Positions 44,512 through 56,600 of a stretch of DNA of 64,000 nucleotides are shown here, piece by piece. The translations under genes were made by a program, and so were the position numbers. Source of the DNA: Salvia splendens. Lineage: Eukaryota > Streptophyta > Magnoliopsida > Lamiales > Lamiaceae. The notes below the pieces were generated by a model that did not search any database, was not told the origin of the DNA, and saw only the letters and a program-made list of their open reading frames with translations. Where the stretch lies: assembly GCF_004379255.2 (NCBI RefSeq), contig NC_056036.1, positions 42,309,576-42,373,575 on the forward strand. The letters are read 5' to 3'. The number at the start of each line of letters is the position of its first letter. The first letter of the stretch is position 1.

Positions 44512-47500
44512 TTGAATAACAGTCGTTGCTCATTGCAATGAAATATACAAGAAGAATAATATAAATATGTATATTGTTTCCGGTTGAGGATGAGATAATG
44601 CTATGAGGTTCTTATCTTTGGTGGTTTTTCTTGTGAAGGAAAACATTAGTAGGTACAGTAGCAGATGTTTCATTGCACAAATAAGGGGAATCATATTATA
44701 CGAAAACACGGGGACAAGATCTATAGATAAGCCCAAAATGAGTACGTACCGACACTACTTCACTTTTAATCTGATCAGATGATTTATTGCCATTAATGAT
44801 AATCCTGAAGGGAAACAGCAGGACATACCTGAGATGAATGCGGAAAAATACTACAAACAAGTTCCTCATTTACAAGAACGGGAAGTGGTGGCATCTGACT
44901 CATAATCCCAGGCATGTTTTTTATGCTGCAGGAATAAGAGGGTGAAAACTATACTCGCTTGAAAAAGTAAGTGGCACTTAAGGGCCCAATAAGAGTGACA
45001 TACTCGTTCAAAACTGTGGTTAAGTTGTTCCTTGTACGAAAAAAGAGATTAATATTTTCCTGCAACTGGTAAATGGATGTCAAGATCAGGAGAGTCTAAC
45101 CACAAGTAAAGGATTTATTAAGGAAATAGATCACCATAAAGCATGTTAAACGCAAATGAATCCACCACCTATCAATACTTCATACACGACACAAAATGCC
45201 AGCCATAAGTTTCTATATACTACTTGATTGGTACTGAATTTAGTAACAACAAACAACCAAATCACATAACATTTATAGAGCATCTCATAGTGCGAAGACA
45301 CAACCCAAGATCGTTGTCGACTTTACACCAGCAAATAAAAAAAGATACAAATCATGAACTTCTATTGCAGGTGAATCTTAAAAGATAAAAAGGCTTTAAC
45401 GGTGAACCTGATTTTTCATAACATGATTGAGGAGTTATGCGTACTCTTAAAGCTGCTAAAAGTTGATGGTGTAAAGCAACTTTCATATTTGCAGATTTTC
45501 TTTATGAAAGTCCTTAGGTAGAGGGTTCACTACCTGACTTAGTTGGAGCATTTAGTTGGATAAGACCAAGCACCGGTTCCCTACTCAACTCCGTCTCTAA
45601 AACTCCCATTCCTAGGAGTAGTCCTTATAGTCTCCAAATTTTAGAATTTAGTTGAAACCAACATTATTTTGGATTTCTGGATGAATTACTTCAACATGAA
45701 TGTGAAAGTTTAACAATGATAAAACTCATTGGTATTTCTCATGCAGCTCCTTGTACATATTTTTTTTATTGATAAATGACCAGAAACTTAAAGGGCGCGT
45801 CGCGGTGGACTCGAACCTAAGACCTTTGTTCTCAACATTAACCACTCTACCACTAGGCCAACACACACACACACACAGCTCCTTATACATGATTAATTTT
45901 ATATGAAGGACGTCTGGTTATAAAATATGTTATTTCAACTACTATTGGCACTTAATACATTCTATCATTCCTCCAACCAACCACAACATCTGTTATTGTC
46001 AAATACCTTGCTAGCTTTTATATTATCCTTAAATTCCTTGGTTCATGCTTCATATGAATATTTGGAAGTTTTTCTCCACTTCTCCTTCTCCTATAACTAT
46101 AAAGAGTGGGGGGGAGGGGGAGCATACTTAGAAGAGGGTCAAAAGAAGGCACTCACCAAACTGTTCTAGACTTGGTTGCGAAATGTGAATAATATCTCAT
46201 TCACATAAAACAGTAAAATACTTCAATTGTATTCATATACATCAGCATAAATTCCATAAATCAAATTTATGAGGGATTAAATAGCCAAATTTCTTTAGGG
46301 TTCGAAGGTTCTACCATTACCTTGAGAGTTGAAAGATTTGTAGATATTTGACCAAAAGCATGGTTATTTTCTTCCAACAGATGCCCGACTCCGTAACTAA
46401 GTACTGAAACATATGTAGAAAATTTATTCAATACACAGTTTAGGGTCGTATGAAAAAGTGATACACAATGAGTGCATACTAGTAAAATAACAAGATGTAA
46501 GAGAAATTAGAATCATAAAGTGGTGCCAAGTAAGAAATAAATTAGAGCCGTAGATTAACAGAAATCTGGGCGAAAAACGGACCTCCGGAAAATATGTACT
46601 CACTCTGATTATGATGGTTTGAAGGCAAAGAATATGCAGGCAGGTTCAATGGCGGAGCTGAAGAGACTTTATTCTTTAGAGATGCTTCCATTAGTTTATT
46701 CTGAGAAACAAGGGCAACCTTCAAAAAGCTTGTTTTGCACATTAAGAGCAAGCTTCTAATAATAGAGTTTACAAGTTCAAAATTTGAAATTTTTGGGAAC
46801 TTTAATAGGTAAATGATAAAAGAAACGAAATTATACACTTACAAGAAGATGAGCAAGGTAAAGAAAGTATCTAGGGGCTCCACCAAAAAGATAGAGCTTA
46901 CCTTTCCTTCCTTCATTTTCTTCCCAAAGCTCAGGTCCTGCTGTTTCCTTCGCTTTCTCTAAAAAACAGCAGTATTGATTAGGCAATTATAGGAAAAGAA
47001 GTTGGAGCATTCTATATCAGACACGAGAAAAGAACACAGCTACTCAACAGTGATAACAATAAAACTATAACATTGTTTAGTTACACACAACAATCATTTG
47101 TGATCTTCATCTCTACAAAGAAAACTTACCATCATCCATCTACACCGAAGAGCGACATCACGTACAGTTTTGTCCTGGAGGGAAGCTGCTATCTTAATAT
47201 ACTGCAGAATATAGGGTTCATGCGCATACCTACAGATTGAAAGTATAATGAACCAGATGATATCAGAGTCAATCTTTCCAAATTAAATTAAGATAAACAC
47301 TTAAAGAAAGAAAACCTTAAACATGAGAACTGCCCTAATCAACACAAACTACATGCAACAAGTAGACAGTAGTATGTGCAGCAGGTAAACTTTGAGTTTT
47401 AATAGAGTATTATGTTTAAGTAACTGGCGTCAAACTTCATCATGTGAATTGGAAAACAGAGTGCAAACGATACACCTCTGCAATAGGCTAATAGCAGCTT

Positions 47501-48369
47501 GACTGCTCATGCATTCCATCATCTTTATTCATGTGAGTATATCAGTTTTCCATTAGGAAAGTATCCCCCTTTAAAATAATAATGGAGTACTATAATTTAA
47601 TATACATTTGTTCCAATTTTGAAGCAAGTAATATTAGCTGATCCACAATACAAATATCTATAAATTACTACTGTAGTACTTACTAGTCATTACAAGGTGC
47701 ACATCAAACATAATTCAGAATAACCCAAAACACAGAATATTCATATCCAGCTTCGTAACGAACAAAATGCAGTTCAGTATCATACATCAGTAGCTCATTA
47801 TCTGTCGAATAAAGAAACCCACACAAATAGATCACATATACTTTTTGACACCAAAAACCACCTCTAGATTCTAATCCACTTCCACCAATTTCTAACCGCC
47901 CAAGCATTTGGCATCTACATTCTTCCCTAGCCATGAAAATCACTGCAAATTGGGGATAAATAATACTCCTATTACAACACAATTCTGAATTCAATCAATT
48001 AGGTAGACCAATGGTGAAAACGATCAGTTGCAACTAACAAACATACTCCTTGATCAATCATAATCGAGAAGGAACTACCTACTTGGCCAGACCTTCCTCC
48101 AACTTATACTGTTCCTCCACAGACCACTCCACTGCCAGCCCCGTGTCGTGCTTCAACCCTGGAACAGAGTCCAGCAGAAGCGGCGACGAGGAGGAGGAGG
48201 AAGGGCCCGCCGCGGAGCTGAAATACTGCATCCCCCCCAAATTCAAGCTCCCCCCGTAGTAATTGGGCACGGGAATCAGGTCGTGCTCTCCGGAGGAGCC
48301 GCTGCTCGTCCCTCCGCCGCCGGATTTGTAGAGGTGGTGGAAGCCGCCGGGGTTGAACTCACCCGCCAT
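44408..48369 (-). CDS. SANT-like / DUF3755 domain nuclear protein
   Basis: Eight exons: 48369-48083, 47229-47130, 46958-46902, 46700-46600, 46396-46321, 45065-45004, 44925-44829 and 44464-44408. They total 837 nt, or 278 aa. A Gly/Ser-rich N-terminus (about 1-75) leads into SVPGLKHDTGLAVEWSVEEQ and a SANT/Myb-like helical region (about 80-130, with YILQYIKIAASLQDKTVRDV and ALRCRWM), then a basic RKRRKQQ patch. The C-terminal DUF3755 block holds ENINLFFRTRNNLTTVLN (about 210-227) and DIKNMPGIMSQMPPLPV (about 228-244). The tail ends SIPLKQEPGC. The set matches the plant family of Arabidopsis At3g07565, proposed to be chromatin-associated; I do not know a firm function. The last intron has a (GA)n run (CT on the transcript) just before its acceptor, and the 1.25-kb intron 5 contains a SINE. 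Confidence 0.88.
44484..44512. repeat. (GA)n microsatellite next to a splice acceptor
   Basis: The GAGAGA run is CTCTCT in the DUF3755 transcript and lies about 15 nt upstream of the last acceptor (CATGTCTCCAG), so it may serve as part of the polypyrimidine tract. Confidence 0.9.
45759..45875 (-). mobile_element. tRNA-derived SINE in DUF3755 intron 5
   Basis: On the minus strand the body begins with a (GT)n stretch, then GGCCTAGTGGTAGAGTGG (A box) and AGGTTCGAGTCCACC (perfect B box), and ends in an A-rich tail (AATAAAAAAAATA). It is flanked by 15-bp direct repeats CAGCTCCTTGTACAT (45744-45758) and CAGCTCCTTATACAT (45876-45890), one mismatch. It lacks the acceptor-stem pairing of a tRNA gene. 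Confidence 0.9.
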
Positions 48370-48599
48370 GTGCTTGCGAATTTGCCTCGGTTGAAAATCA
48401 TAAAAAATCGCAGCTCCAAATGGATTTTACGGTGGTTGCGCTTTGGAGCTCCTTGAAATTGGTCGCATTACTAACCGCCACAGCTTCGATCCCGACTCGA
48501 ATCGTAATCGAAAGCATGAAACCGCCAAAACCTCAGCTCCAGTCGACTGTTTGCGACTCTCTGTGAGAGAAGAGAGAGAGCTCTTTTTCCTTTTTCTCT

Positions 48600-48630
48600 A
48601 ATAATGAATAAATATATATAAATAATTTAT
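48600..48630 (-). promoter_or_regulatory. Candidate TATA region of the DUF3755 gene
   Basis: On the minus strand TTTATATATATTTATTC lies about 230-260 bp before the start codon and is followed by a CT-rich leader. Inferred from composition and position only. Confidence 0.35.
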
Positions 48631-48666
48631 GTAGGGCTATTGTTATTATTGACTTTTAAAATAAAT

Positions 48667-49083
48667 GGGATATTGGCATCTGATATCATGAAATTTCAAA
48701 AGGTTGAATTTTTCTAACCAACTTTGAAATTGGTAAATAATATCACGAACTTTAACCTGGAGTTGTTATTTTCTATCGGTGAAAAAATTCTCTCTATATT
48801 AATAGATTGAAGTTATTTTCCACTGGTGAAAAAATTCTCTCTAACAAATTTTGAGGGTGTGCTTCAAGAAAAACTATTATCAAAGATTGAAAATCTTAAA
48901 ACTCTTGAAGTTGTTGTCGAGAAATTACGGAAAAAAAATACTCATGATATTATTTGCCAGAATTTTTTCACCAGTGGAAAATAATAACTCCAATGTAAAG
49001 TTCATAATATTATTTGTCAATTTCAAAGTTCGTGAGAAAACCCAAACTGTTTGAAAGTTTATGATATTAGGTATCAATATCGC
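48667..49083. mobile_element. Foldback MITE with long inverted repeats (417 bp)
   Basis: The left arm (GGGATATTGGCATCTGATAT, then AACTTTGAAATTGGTAAATA and AGTTGTTATTTTC, GGTGAAAAAATTCT) is matched in reverse complement by the right arm ending GGTATCAATATCGC. Arms are over 130 bp. AAATAAAT flanks both ends (48659-48666 and 49084-49091). The 8-bp duplication and long arms suggest a hAT- or Mutator-related MITE. No coding capacity. Confidence 0.82.
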
Positions 49084-49091
49084 AAATAAAT

Positions 49092-50681
49092 ATTTTGTTC
49101 ACGTGGATATGTATAAGCAAGGAATGGTGGGATGAATGGCTATTTCATCTTACATCTGTGCACAAACAGTTCTACTACCACTTTATTTTTTAAAAATATA
49201 GTGAGATTGGACTATATAATATTAATGTTATACTGTATGTAATGTAATTTAGGGAGATCTTTCGTCTCGAAACACAAAGCTAAATATACATTTGCTTTAA
49301 ACCCTCTCAATAAATACTAGAAATATAAATTAGGAATCTCTATTTTAATTTAAAATTATATTTAAAAATAAAAAAATGATTCTTATTTATATAATTCAAC
49401 GACTTTATGTGAAATCGATGTTAGATTTGTATCGTATGGTGCTAATAGTCAATCTTATGCGTTAATTTAATTAATATGATAGAATTTTCAAATTTAACGA
49501 TTTCAAAATAATGAGGAGGATAAACATTTTTTTATTGATTAATCTTTAATACTAAAAACATTTTTTTGCATATACTATAATATTAGTAAATCATATTATG
49601 CATATTGAACTTTCTAATTAAACGGTATTTTTGCCCTTTTGGAGTAATTTCAAATGTTATTAGAACAAATATTTTAATAAAATAAAAGGAACCGAGCTAG
49701 AAAAATCTGATATTAAAGATAGCATAATTTCAGAAAAGGATATTAAAAAAAGAATAAAGTCCAAATTTATTCTCCTACATTTGTCCTAAAAAACTTTTTG
49801 GTCATATACAATAAGTATGTGATCTATCGATATGAAATAATATATTTTAGTTCAAACTTAACTTTTTATGTTAAAACTATCAGTCAAACATGTTTGACCA
49901 AATTAATAATTTAATTATCTTAATTAAATCAATATAAAAATATATAAAATATTTTTTAGTTAAAATAAAAATGATTAAATTAAAAGCGAATTTACTTAGA
50001 ACAAAGTTTAAAAGAAAATTTGCTTTCCACAAATTGTAACAAAATTACTTCAAAAATTTATACCCATTATAGTAAAATACTACTCCCATAGCACGATTAA
50101 TGAACAGTTTTTTTTCCCACATAGTTTTAGTGTTTATTAAATTGAGTAGATATCGTGTGTTACATAGAGATTATATAGTGTTTATTAAATTGAGTAGATA
50201 TCGTGTGTTACATAGAGATTATATATGACTCAATTTCATATTTAAGTAAATTTCATTTTAATTTAATCAATTTTTATTTTAATTAAGATTTTTTATATAA
50301 ATTTTAATATTGAAATAATTATGTTAACTAGATTATAATTAAGTCATTAATTTGGCCAAACACAATTTGACCGTTAGTTTAACGGATTGGACCAAAACAT
50401 ATTATTTGAGACTGAAAGATCACACACTTAAACTAAAGTTAATATATAGGACCAAAAAGTTGTTAGGGCAAATATAGAGAACTAAAAATGAACTTAAGTC
50501 TTAAAAAAATGAAATATGACTGCTTCAACGATTTCTAATAAATACACCCTCCTTTTCATAAACCTAGATTGCAAAATTTCATACAAAATGACACTATACA
50601 GTAAAAAGATGATTAATAAAAGCTGTATCTAAACATAGCAAAAAGGCAAAAATACAAGACTCAAGGATGCTAAATCCATTC
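49092..50681. other. AT-rich spacer before the VPS13 3' end
   Basis: About 1.6 kb with no gene seen. It contains a 48-bp tandem duplication (50128-50223) and, toward 50681, the likely VPS13 3' UTR. Confidence 0.45.
50128..50223. repeat. 48-bp perfect or near-perfect tandem duplication
   Basis: TAGTGTTTATTAAATTGAGT starts at 50128 and again at 50176, and the copies continue identically through GTTACATAGAGATTATATA. The identity indicates a recent slippage or unequal exchange. Confidence 0.95.
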
Positions 50682-53600
50682 CTACCTGATATTGCTTTGG
50701 TGTAGAATATATTTGGCACCCCACCCTTGCTCTCTCCCGCTTTCGATCATACCTCGTAGCATTCGCAAGAAATCGTCTGCTTCTTCCTCCGATCCCAATT
50801 CCAAATTGGTCTGCAGAAAAGGGAGCGGCGTGTGAGAGCTGCTCCAGAGCTTCCCTTTTGCATCGTCACTCCCTCTTTTCGGATGCTGAAGGTTCTGTCT
50901 AAACGACGTGGTGTCTGAACCGCTTCCGACTATGTGCACCACCTCACCATCATTGTCAGCAAGAATCACACTGTCCAAACCTATTTCTGAGAGTATTTCC
51001 CACTTTGGATCCGCAGGAACTCCTTCCGACTCTATCAAACTGGGACAGCTAACGACTAAGATGAGTCTCCCGGTGATCAACACGTACTGACCAGACTGCT
51101 TAAGCGCTTTGCAGATGACTAGTGTCTCATCCCGCAGATTCACATCGGTTTCAGTGAGAATGTATGTCCCAACTGCTTCATCCCATGAGTAAGGCTTCAG
51201 GGGGGATTCTGAGCTTAAAGGCCGGGGTAAGCGGACCCTAAAACAACGGTAACCCATCTGGTGAATCCTACTGCGGTTTCTGATGCTTTGCGCGGTTTTA
51301 CCAGTCACCTCGAGTATACTGGCTGCTGGTCTCGCCACGAGCCCAGTAACACCCACAGCAATACCTGTAGAAAAAACGATGCAACACATCTCCATTAAGC
51401 CAATAGTCGAACATAAGGTAAATAAACTTGTTTGCTAGCCGTTGGCAGTACCTGAAAGTACACCAGGCAGGCCATGTTTTTCAGCCCCTTTGATTGGTGA
51501 TTGGAGCACACCAGTTAGCCCCTAAGATTAAAAAAAATAAGGCTTCACTAAATTTTCATAATAAAGAAGATATTGGGTTTACCACGCAAGAAATGATACT
51601 CGCCAAATTCGGCTAAAATATCTTCATTCTGTTTCTCTAAATATCACAATCCAGACAAGTGAATATAAGTGGCATTTCAAAATATGAAAAGAGAGAGAAG
51701 ACTAGGTAATTATTTCAAAGGGGATGTAAATTCAATGTTTTTTAGATACACACATGGATCACAAATAAAAAAAACGTACCTCAAGGAATTCATTTATAAC
51801 TCCTTTACTGTGTGAAGACATCCCTTTCTGTTGTCTTTCTATCATTGTTGCAGTTTGGTCATCAAATGTAAATGCTACAATCCCCTGCAAGTTGAGATTG
51901 TGTTAAAATTCAGCTAGGAGATAGATGTACATGCGTTCATGTATATTCTGGAAAACTAACCTTATGTGCAGCTTTGCTGAATTGACTAGTAGCATCACTT
52001 ATTGCATAGACAGTACTGCTGAGGAGGCTCGTTGTACCTTGGGCCATACCGGTTATAAGACCAGTCGGGCTCTGCAAAAGAGATTTCAACTCAAACACTG
52101 TTCTCTTTATGGGGGGTTGGGACAGGAAATTTAGGGAAGTATACCTGAATTACACTCCACATTGGAAGGGAGAAGAAGTCTTTAATGCCGAGACCTAAGC
52201 TTCTAGCAAATCCTACAGGATTTCCAATAACTCCAGCAGAACCAAAAACCTGCATTGTCACGTTACTAATGAAACTTGATTGTCACGGACTATTCGGGAA
52301 CAACTACATCAGAATATAAGTTCACCAAGGCTCTCATAATTTCAATAACGGGAGTTGAAGGTTAAGAATTTCCAACCCAATAACATGAAAACTGCAGCAC
52401 AGTCCAAAATTTGAGCTCAAGAAAGCCAGCCAAAAGATCTCTATGATCAGTTAAACTACTAGAGAAAGAAACCCTTTTTCAGTATTCATTCTGGAATGCA
52501 ATTAAAACTAAAAGAGGAGTAAAAAAAAGTAAGAATCCCTCCTCCGCATTCAGCTGTCAATTAAGTGACACATTTGACTAGAAGCAATTCTGTGGTTTCA
52601 AAACTTCAATCTGGAGGGTGAATTTAAGGAGAATATTAAAAAACTACCTAGAATCTACAAGTATCATACTATCATATTGCAGAAAGATCCATTTTTGCTT
52701 AGAGTGCTTCAGTAAAGTTAAATTGAGGTGTGAAGTGTTTCCATTAGGGGGCCAAGTGTAATGGAATGGTTATTGCTCATAACTACTATGGCTTCAGTCA
52801 GAGTTGCATTTTCTAGTGATATCAAAATCAAAACAAATGAACAGAAGAGAAAGGTAGGCTGAAGTAAAGAGGTTAGTTCTAAATTACGGGAAAGTAGACT
52901 GCAAAGTCACATGCAAAAAACAGAAAAAGATCTTGTAGGACATTACCTTGTACATCTCATGCAGAAATTGCCTTGTGTAATGACTTACGAGGATCTCTTG
53001 AATGGTTTCCCAGCTAGCTATCTGGTGCGAAAGAATTAACTCTTTGAAATGAATTTTTGCACCCTCAACATCAGCAAGAGCCATGAGACCTCTCTATGGA
53101 AACAATACTATTAAGTATAGAAAATGGAGAAGTGCCAAAGAAAATTGCTTATAAATAATGCCATGTAAGTAGGCACATATTAATATTATAATGGCATGTA
53201 ACAGATACCAATGCTCCATATTTGATGTTATTCACTTACATGAATAAGAGATTCTCCAGATGTTAGGACACCATCCCTGAGGATCCATGGGCTGCTAGAA
53301 AAGCTGAAAGAAGAAAAATATGAGATCTACAGCAATCTTATAAAGATATGTGGTTTGGAACTAGGTTTAAGCTAACCTCAATGTAAGTTTAATTGGCCCC
53401 ATATCAAACAGCTCAACATATACTTTCTTCTGGTTCCGTGCAGAAAGGTGAATTTGTTGCCACGGAGCTCCAATAGGAACGATGTTGGGCAGCAAAAACT
53501 TTCTTTTCTGATCTTCAAGGAGGATAGCAGAATATGGAGCATTTCTAGAGGTTTCTCCAGTGATCTCCAATTCCGGGAACAACAAATTCTGGGTTGAGCC

Positions 53601-56600
53601 TGTATGTTGATAAACTCTACTCTGCAACTTAGATGATACTGTTTTGCAGAATTCAAACAATCTCAGTACGATTTCTTGCTCAATCTCAAGATACAGATCT
53701 GCCATTCTGCAAAGGAAGGGAACACAGTACTGAGAGAAATGGCCTTGTAAAGTCTAGAAGTAATCTTTAGAAAATACAAATACTGCAAACCTGAGGGTAA
53801 TAGATTCAAATGAAACAAGTGATGTTTCGGCGTTTCTCCACTTGGAAGCACCTAAGAACAATACTGGCTCACACAAGCTTGAAGTGGCTGTTTGATTTGT
53901 ACTTCCACTGATATCTTTAAGCTTCATCCCATTTACCATATTTCCCTTGTTTCCAGAGTTGAACGAGAGGATTACAGGATATGGACTAGTACGTAATTGG
54001 TTATCAATTTGTAATGATGCAATTTGCAGGGAAAACTGCTGTTGGTCTAAGCTCTGTGCGAAGGTAAGCTTTGTGTTCTTAGCAGATGCAAAGAGTATCT
54101 CCTACAAAATTAAAAAAAAAAAGGTAATCTCGATTTAATATGGTTATTGGGATGTGAGTAAGACTGAAAATACAGATAACATATACTTTCCAAGATATGA
54201 TACCTCAGGGTGAGAGTTCATTAAAGAGACTCCAAGAAAGGGAATGTCAACTGAAACTTTTTCTTTGTAATTAACAAATGACGCATACTCTTTAGCTTGC
54301 TTTCCATTATCTTTCAACTGAGGAACGTGAAGTCTCTTCAAATCATTCAAAACATGGTAACTTGAATCGATGATACTGAGGACCTGGTGAAATAAGAGAG
54401 GAAATTATATCCTGAAGCAAAAATGCTATTCTATTAGCAGAATTTGGCATACAAACCTTTATTGCTCCTTCTGAATGGACAGATATCAACAATTTTCTAT
54501 CAGGCTTCTGCAAATGAAAATTTAAAAAGACTAGACATGAGAATAGCAAAGCAAATTTCCTAGACAGACACATGGAAAGTAAGAAGAAATTGGAGGTGGT
54601 CAGCCATTTAGCAAGGGCTTTGGGTTTCTTTTTGCTTGTCGCGCTCGGATAATTCATGAGTATCTATATGTCAGCCTTTCGTTTTGTTGGTTCATCTAGA
54701 AGCCACCTTCAAATTTTTGCCACTTGACATGACACATTGAAGGACCCATTTATAATATCATGAGATAAAAAGGTGTATAAAGAACAATATGGAAGTTGAA
54801 ATCTCCGAGAGAGAGTGCCATGTTTATAGGAATATTATTATCAGAGCATGTAAAATTGTACCTCCGATGTTGCTGAAAGGTACACAAGTGAATGGGCTGA
54901 TACATCATCAATAGCATATGATCCTAAAATGCGTTCACCCGGGACCTGGCACAGTTAGAAGTTTGAGATTTATCCCCCAAAGCAGCCACTTGATCCGGTC
55001 AAAGACTCAAATTACCATACATACCTCAACAACAAGACGGTGGGGATAGCAGGGTTCATCCCAAGCATAAGGAGTAGATGTGTAGGAGTGAATAACTGTT
55101 TCAAATGATTCACATTTCGGCTGGTAAATCCGCAACCTCTACAGAGTGTCAAAGGATGGTGTTATGTAGTTGCAATAGCAGAGAAAAACAGACAACAATC
55201 CATAAAACTATCACGACCCAGGATTTTGATGGTTTCCAAAAAAAGGGTTTTGACTGTCCAGTCTTTCATTGCAGGAAAACCAGTAATGAAAAAACTACAA
55301 CACCCAAAATAATATCAACAGCATCATGTGTAAAATTTTCTTTTTATTTTAGAAACAAAACACAGGACCTTGTACATATTATCATTATGCTCTTTGGTTT
55401 TCCTAAAGAAATATCACTAACAAAGCATAAGTGAAGCATAATCTAACCTCCCTTGAATGGTTGTCAATCCTATATGGCATAAAGCCAGTATCATCATCTG
55501 ACAGAAGAATTAAGTTTGTCCCGGAGTTTCCAGTTGTGCTCCCAATAATCTTTTCTTCTCCAACAGAAACATCAGCATTGCGCACTTCTACTCGCAGCAT
55601 GTACACAGCAGCAGTCATGTAGTTACGCATTTTAAGCTGAGTGTCACCTAACTGCTTAGGTAAGAAGCACCCAGACCACTCCCATCCAGGTTCATCAAAG
55701 CGAACAGAAAGCAATAACTCCCTGAATATAATCCATATAAAATTTAAAACAAAAGTAATGGTGCACACCATGGATCAGCCTCCCTAATCCTATACATATT
55801 ATAGGTTAGAACATTAGAAATAAATGGAGTCATGATAAGAACATCTAGAAATAAATTGTCAGTAATACAAACCTTGAGTGAAATCTATTCTACATGAACT
55901 TATTTTCCTACAAACTCAAGTTCACGCATCACTACAATTAGGATTGCCAAGATGAATATGAAATGGATCAACAAACCTTTTACTATCCATCCACTGAATA
56001 TAGGCATGTTTTCCAGCTTCCAATTGAAAAGAGGAGTCCGTACCCTTTTGCTTATAACATAAAATTTTGGTGCAAGCATTGACAATCACATATCTGTTAA
56101 TGAAAAGGAATCAAGTGAATAGAGTGATAAACACACGAATCAATTGAACAAATAGTTTAGAGCAAATACCCAGGCTGAAAAGTGATAATTTTTGTCCTCC
56201 CAGAAAATGGTGCAGCCACAGCAGAAACAGATAAGACATAACCGGATACCATTGATGGTTGAGGAACAAGAACACTGGTAGAACCAGTTGGTGGAACTAG
56301 GGAAAAGGGGGCGGACCAAGAGCGCTTTTGGAGATTTTCTATGACAGAAGGCACATGTCTACTGAGCTTAACCATAACCTCTCCAGAATACGAGTCAGGA
56401 TCAGGAGAAAAAAGGCAAGCTGAAACCTTTTTACTACCACTTTCTACGAGATCAGATGTATACGAATTTGCTTCACTAGTAGAATCTGCGGGAAAAGTGA
56501 TGAACCAATTGCATAAATGGCTCTACAAGAATCAATAACATAATTTCCTGAGCAGTATGTGGAGTTTACCTGAAGCAGGTACATCCTGATCAGATAAAAT

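Noticed and set aside
45780..45862. Possible tRNA gene
   Set aside because: The A and B boxes are present, but acceptor and anticodon stems do not pair, an A-rich tail follows, and target duplications flank it; it is a SINE.
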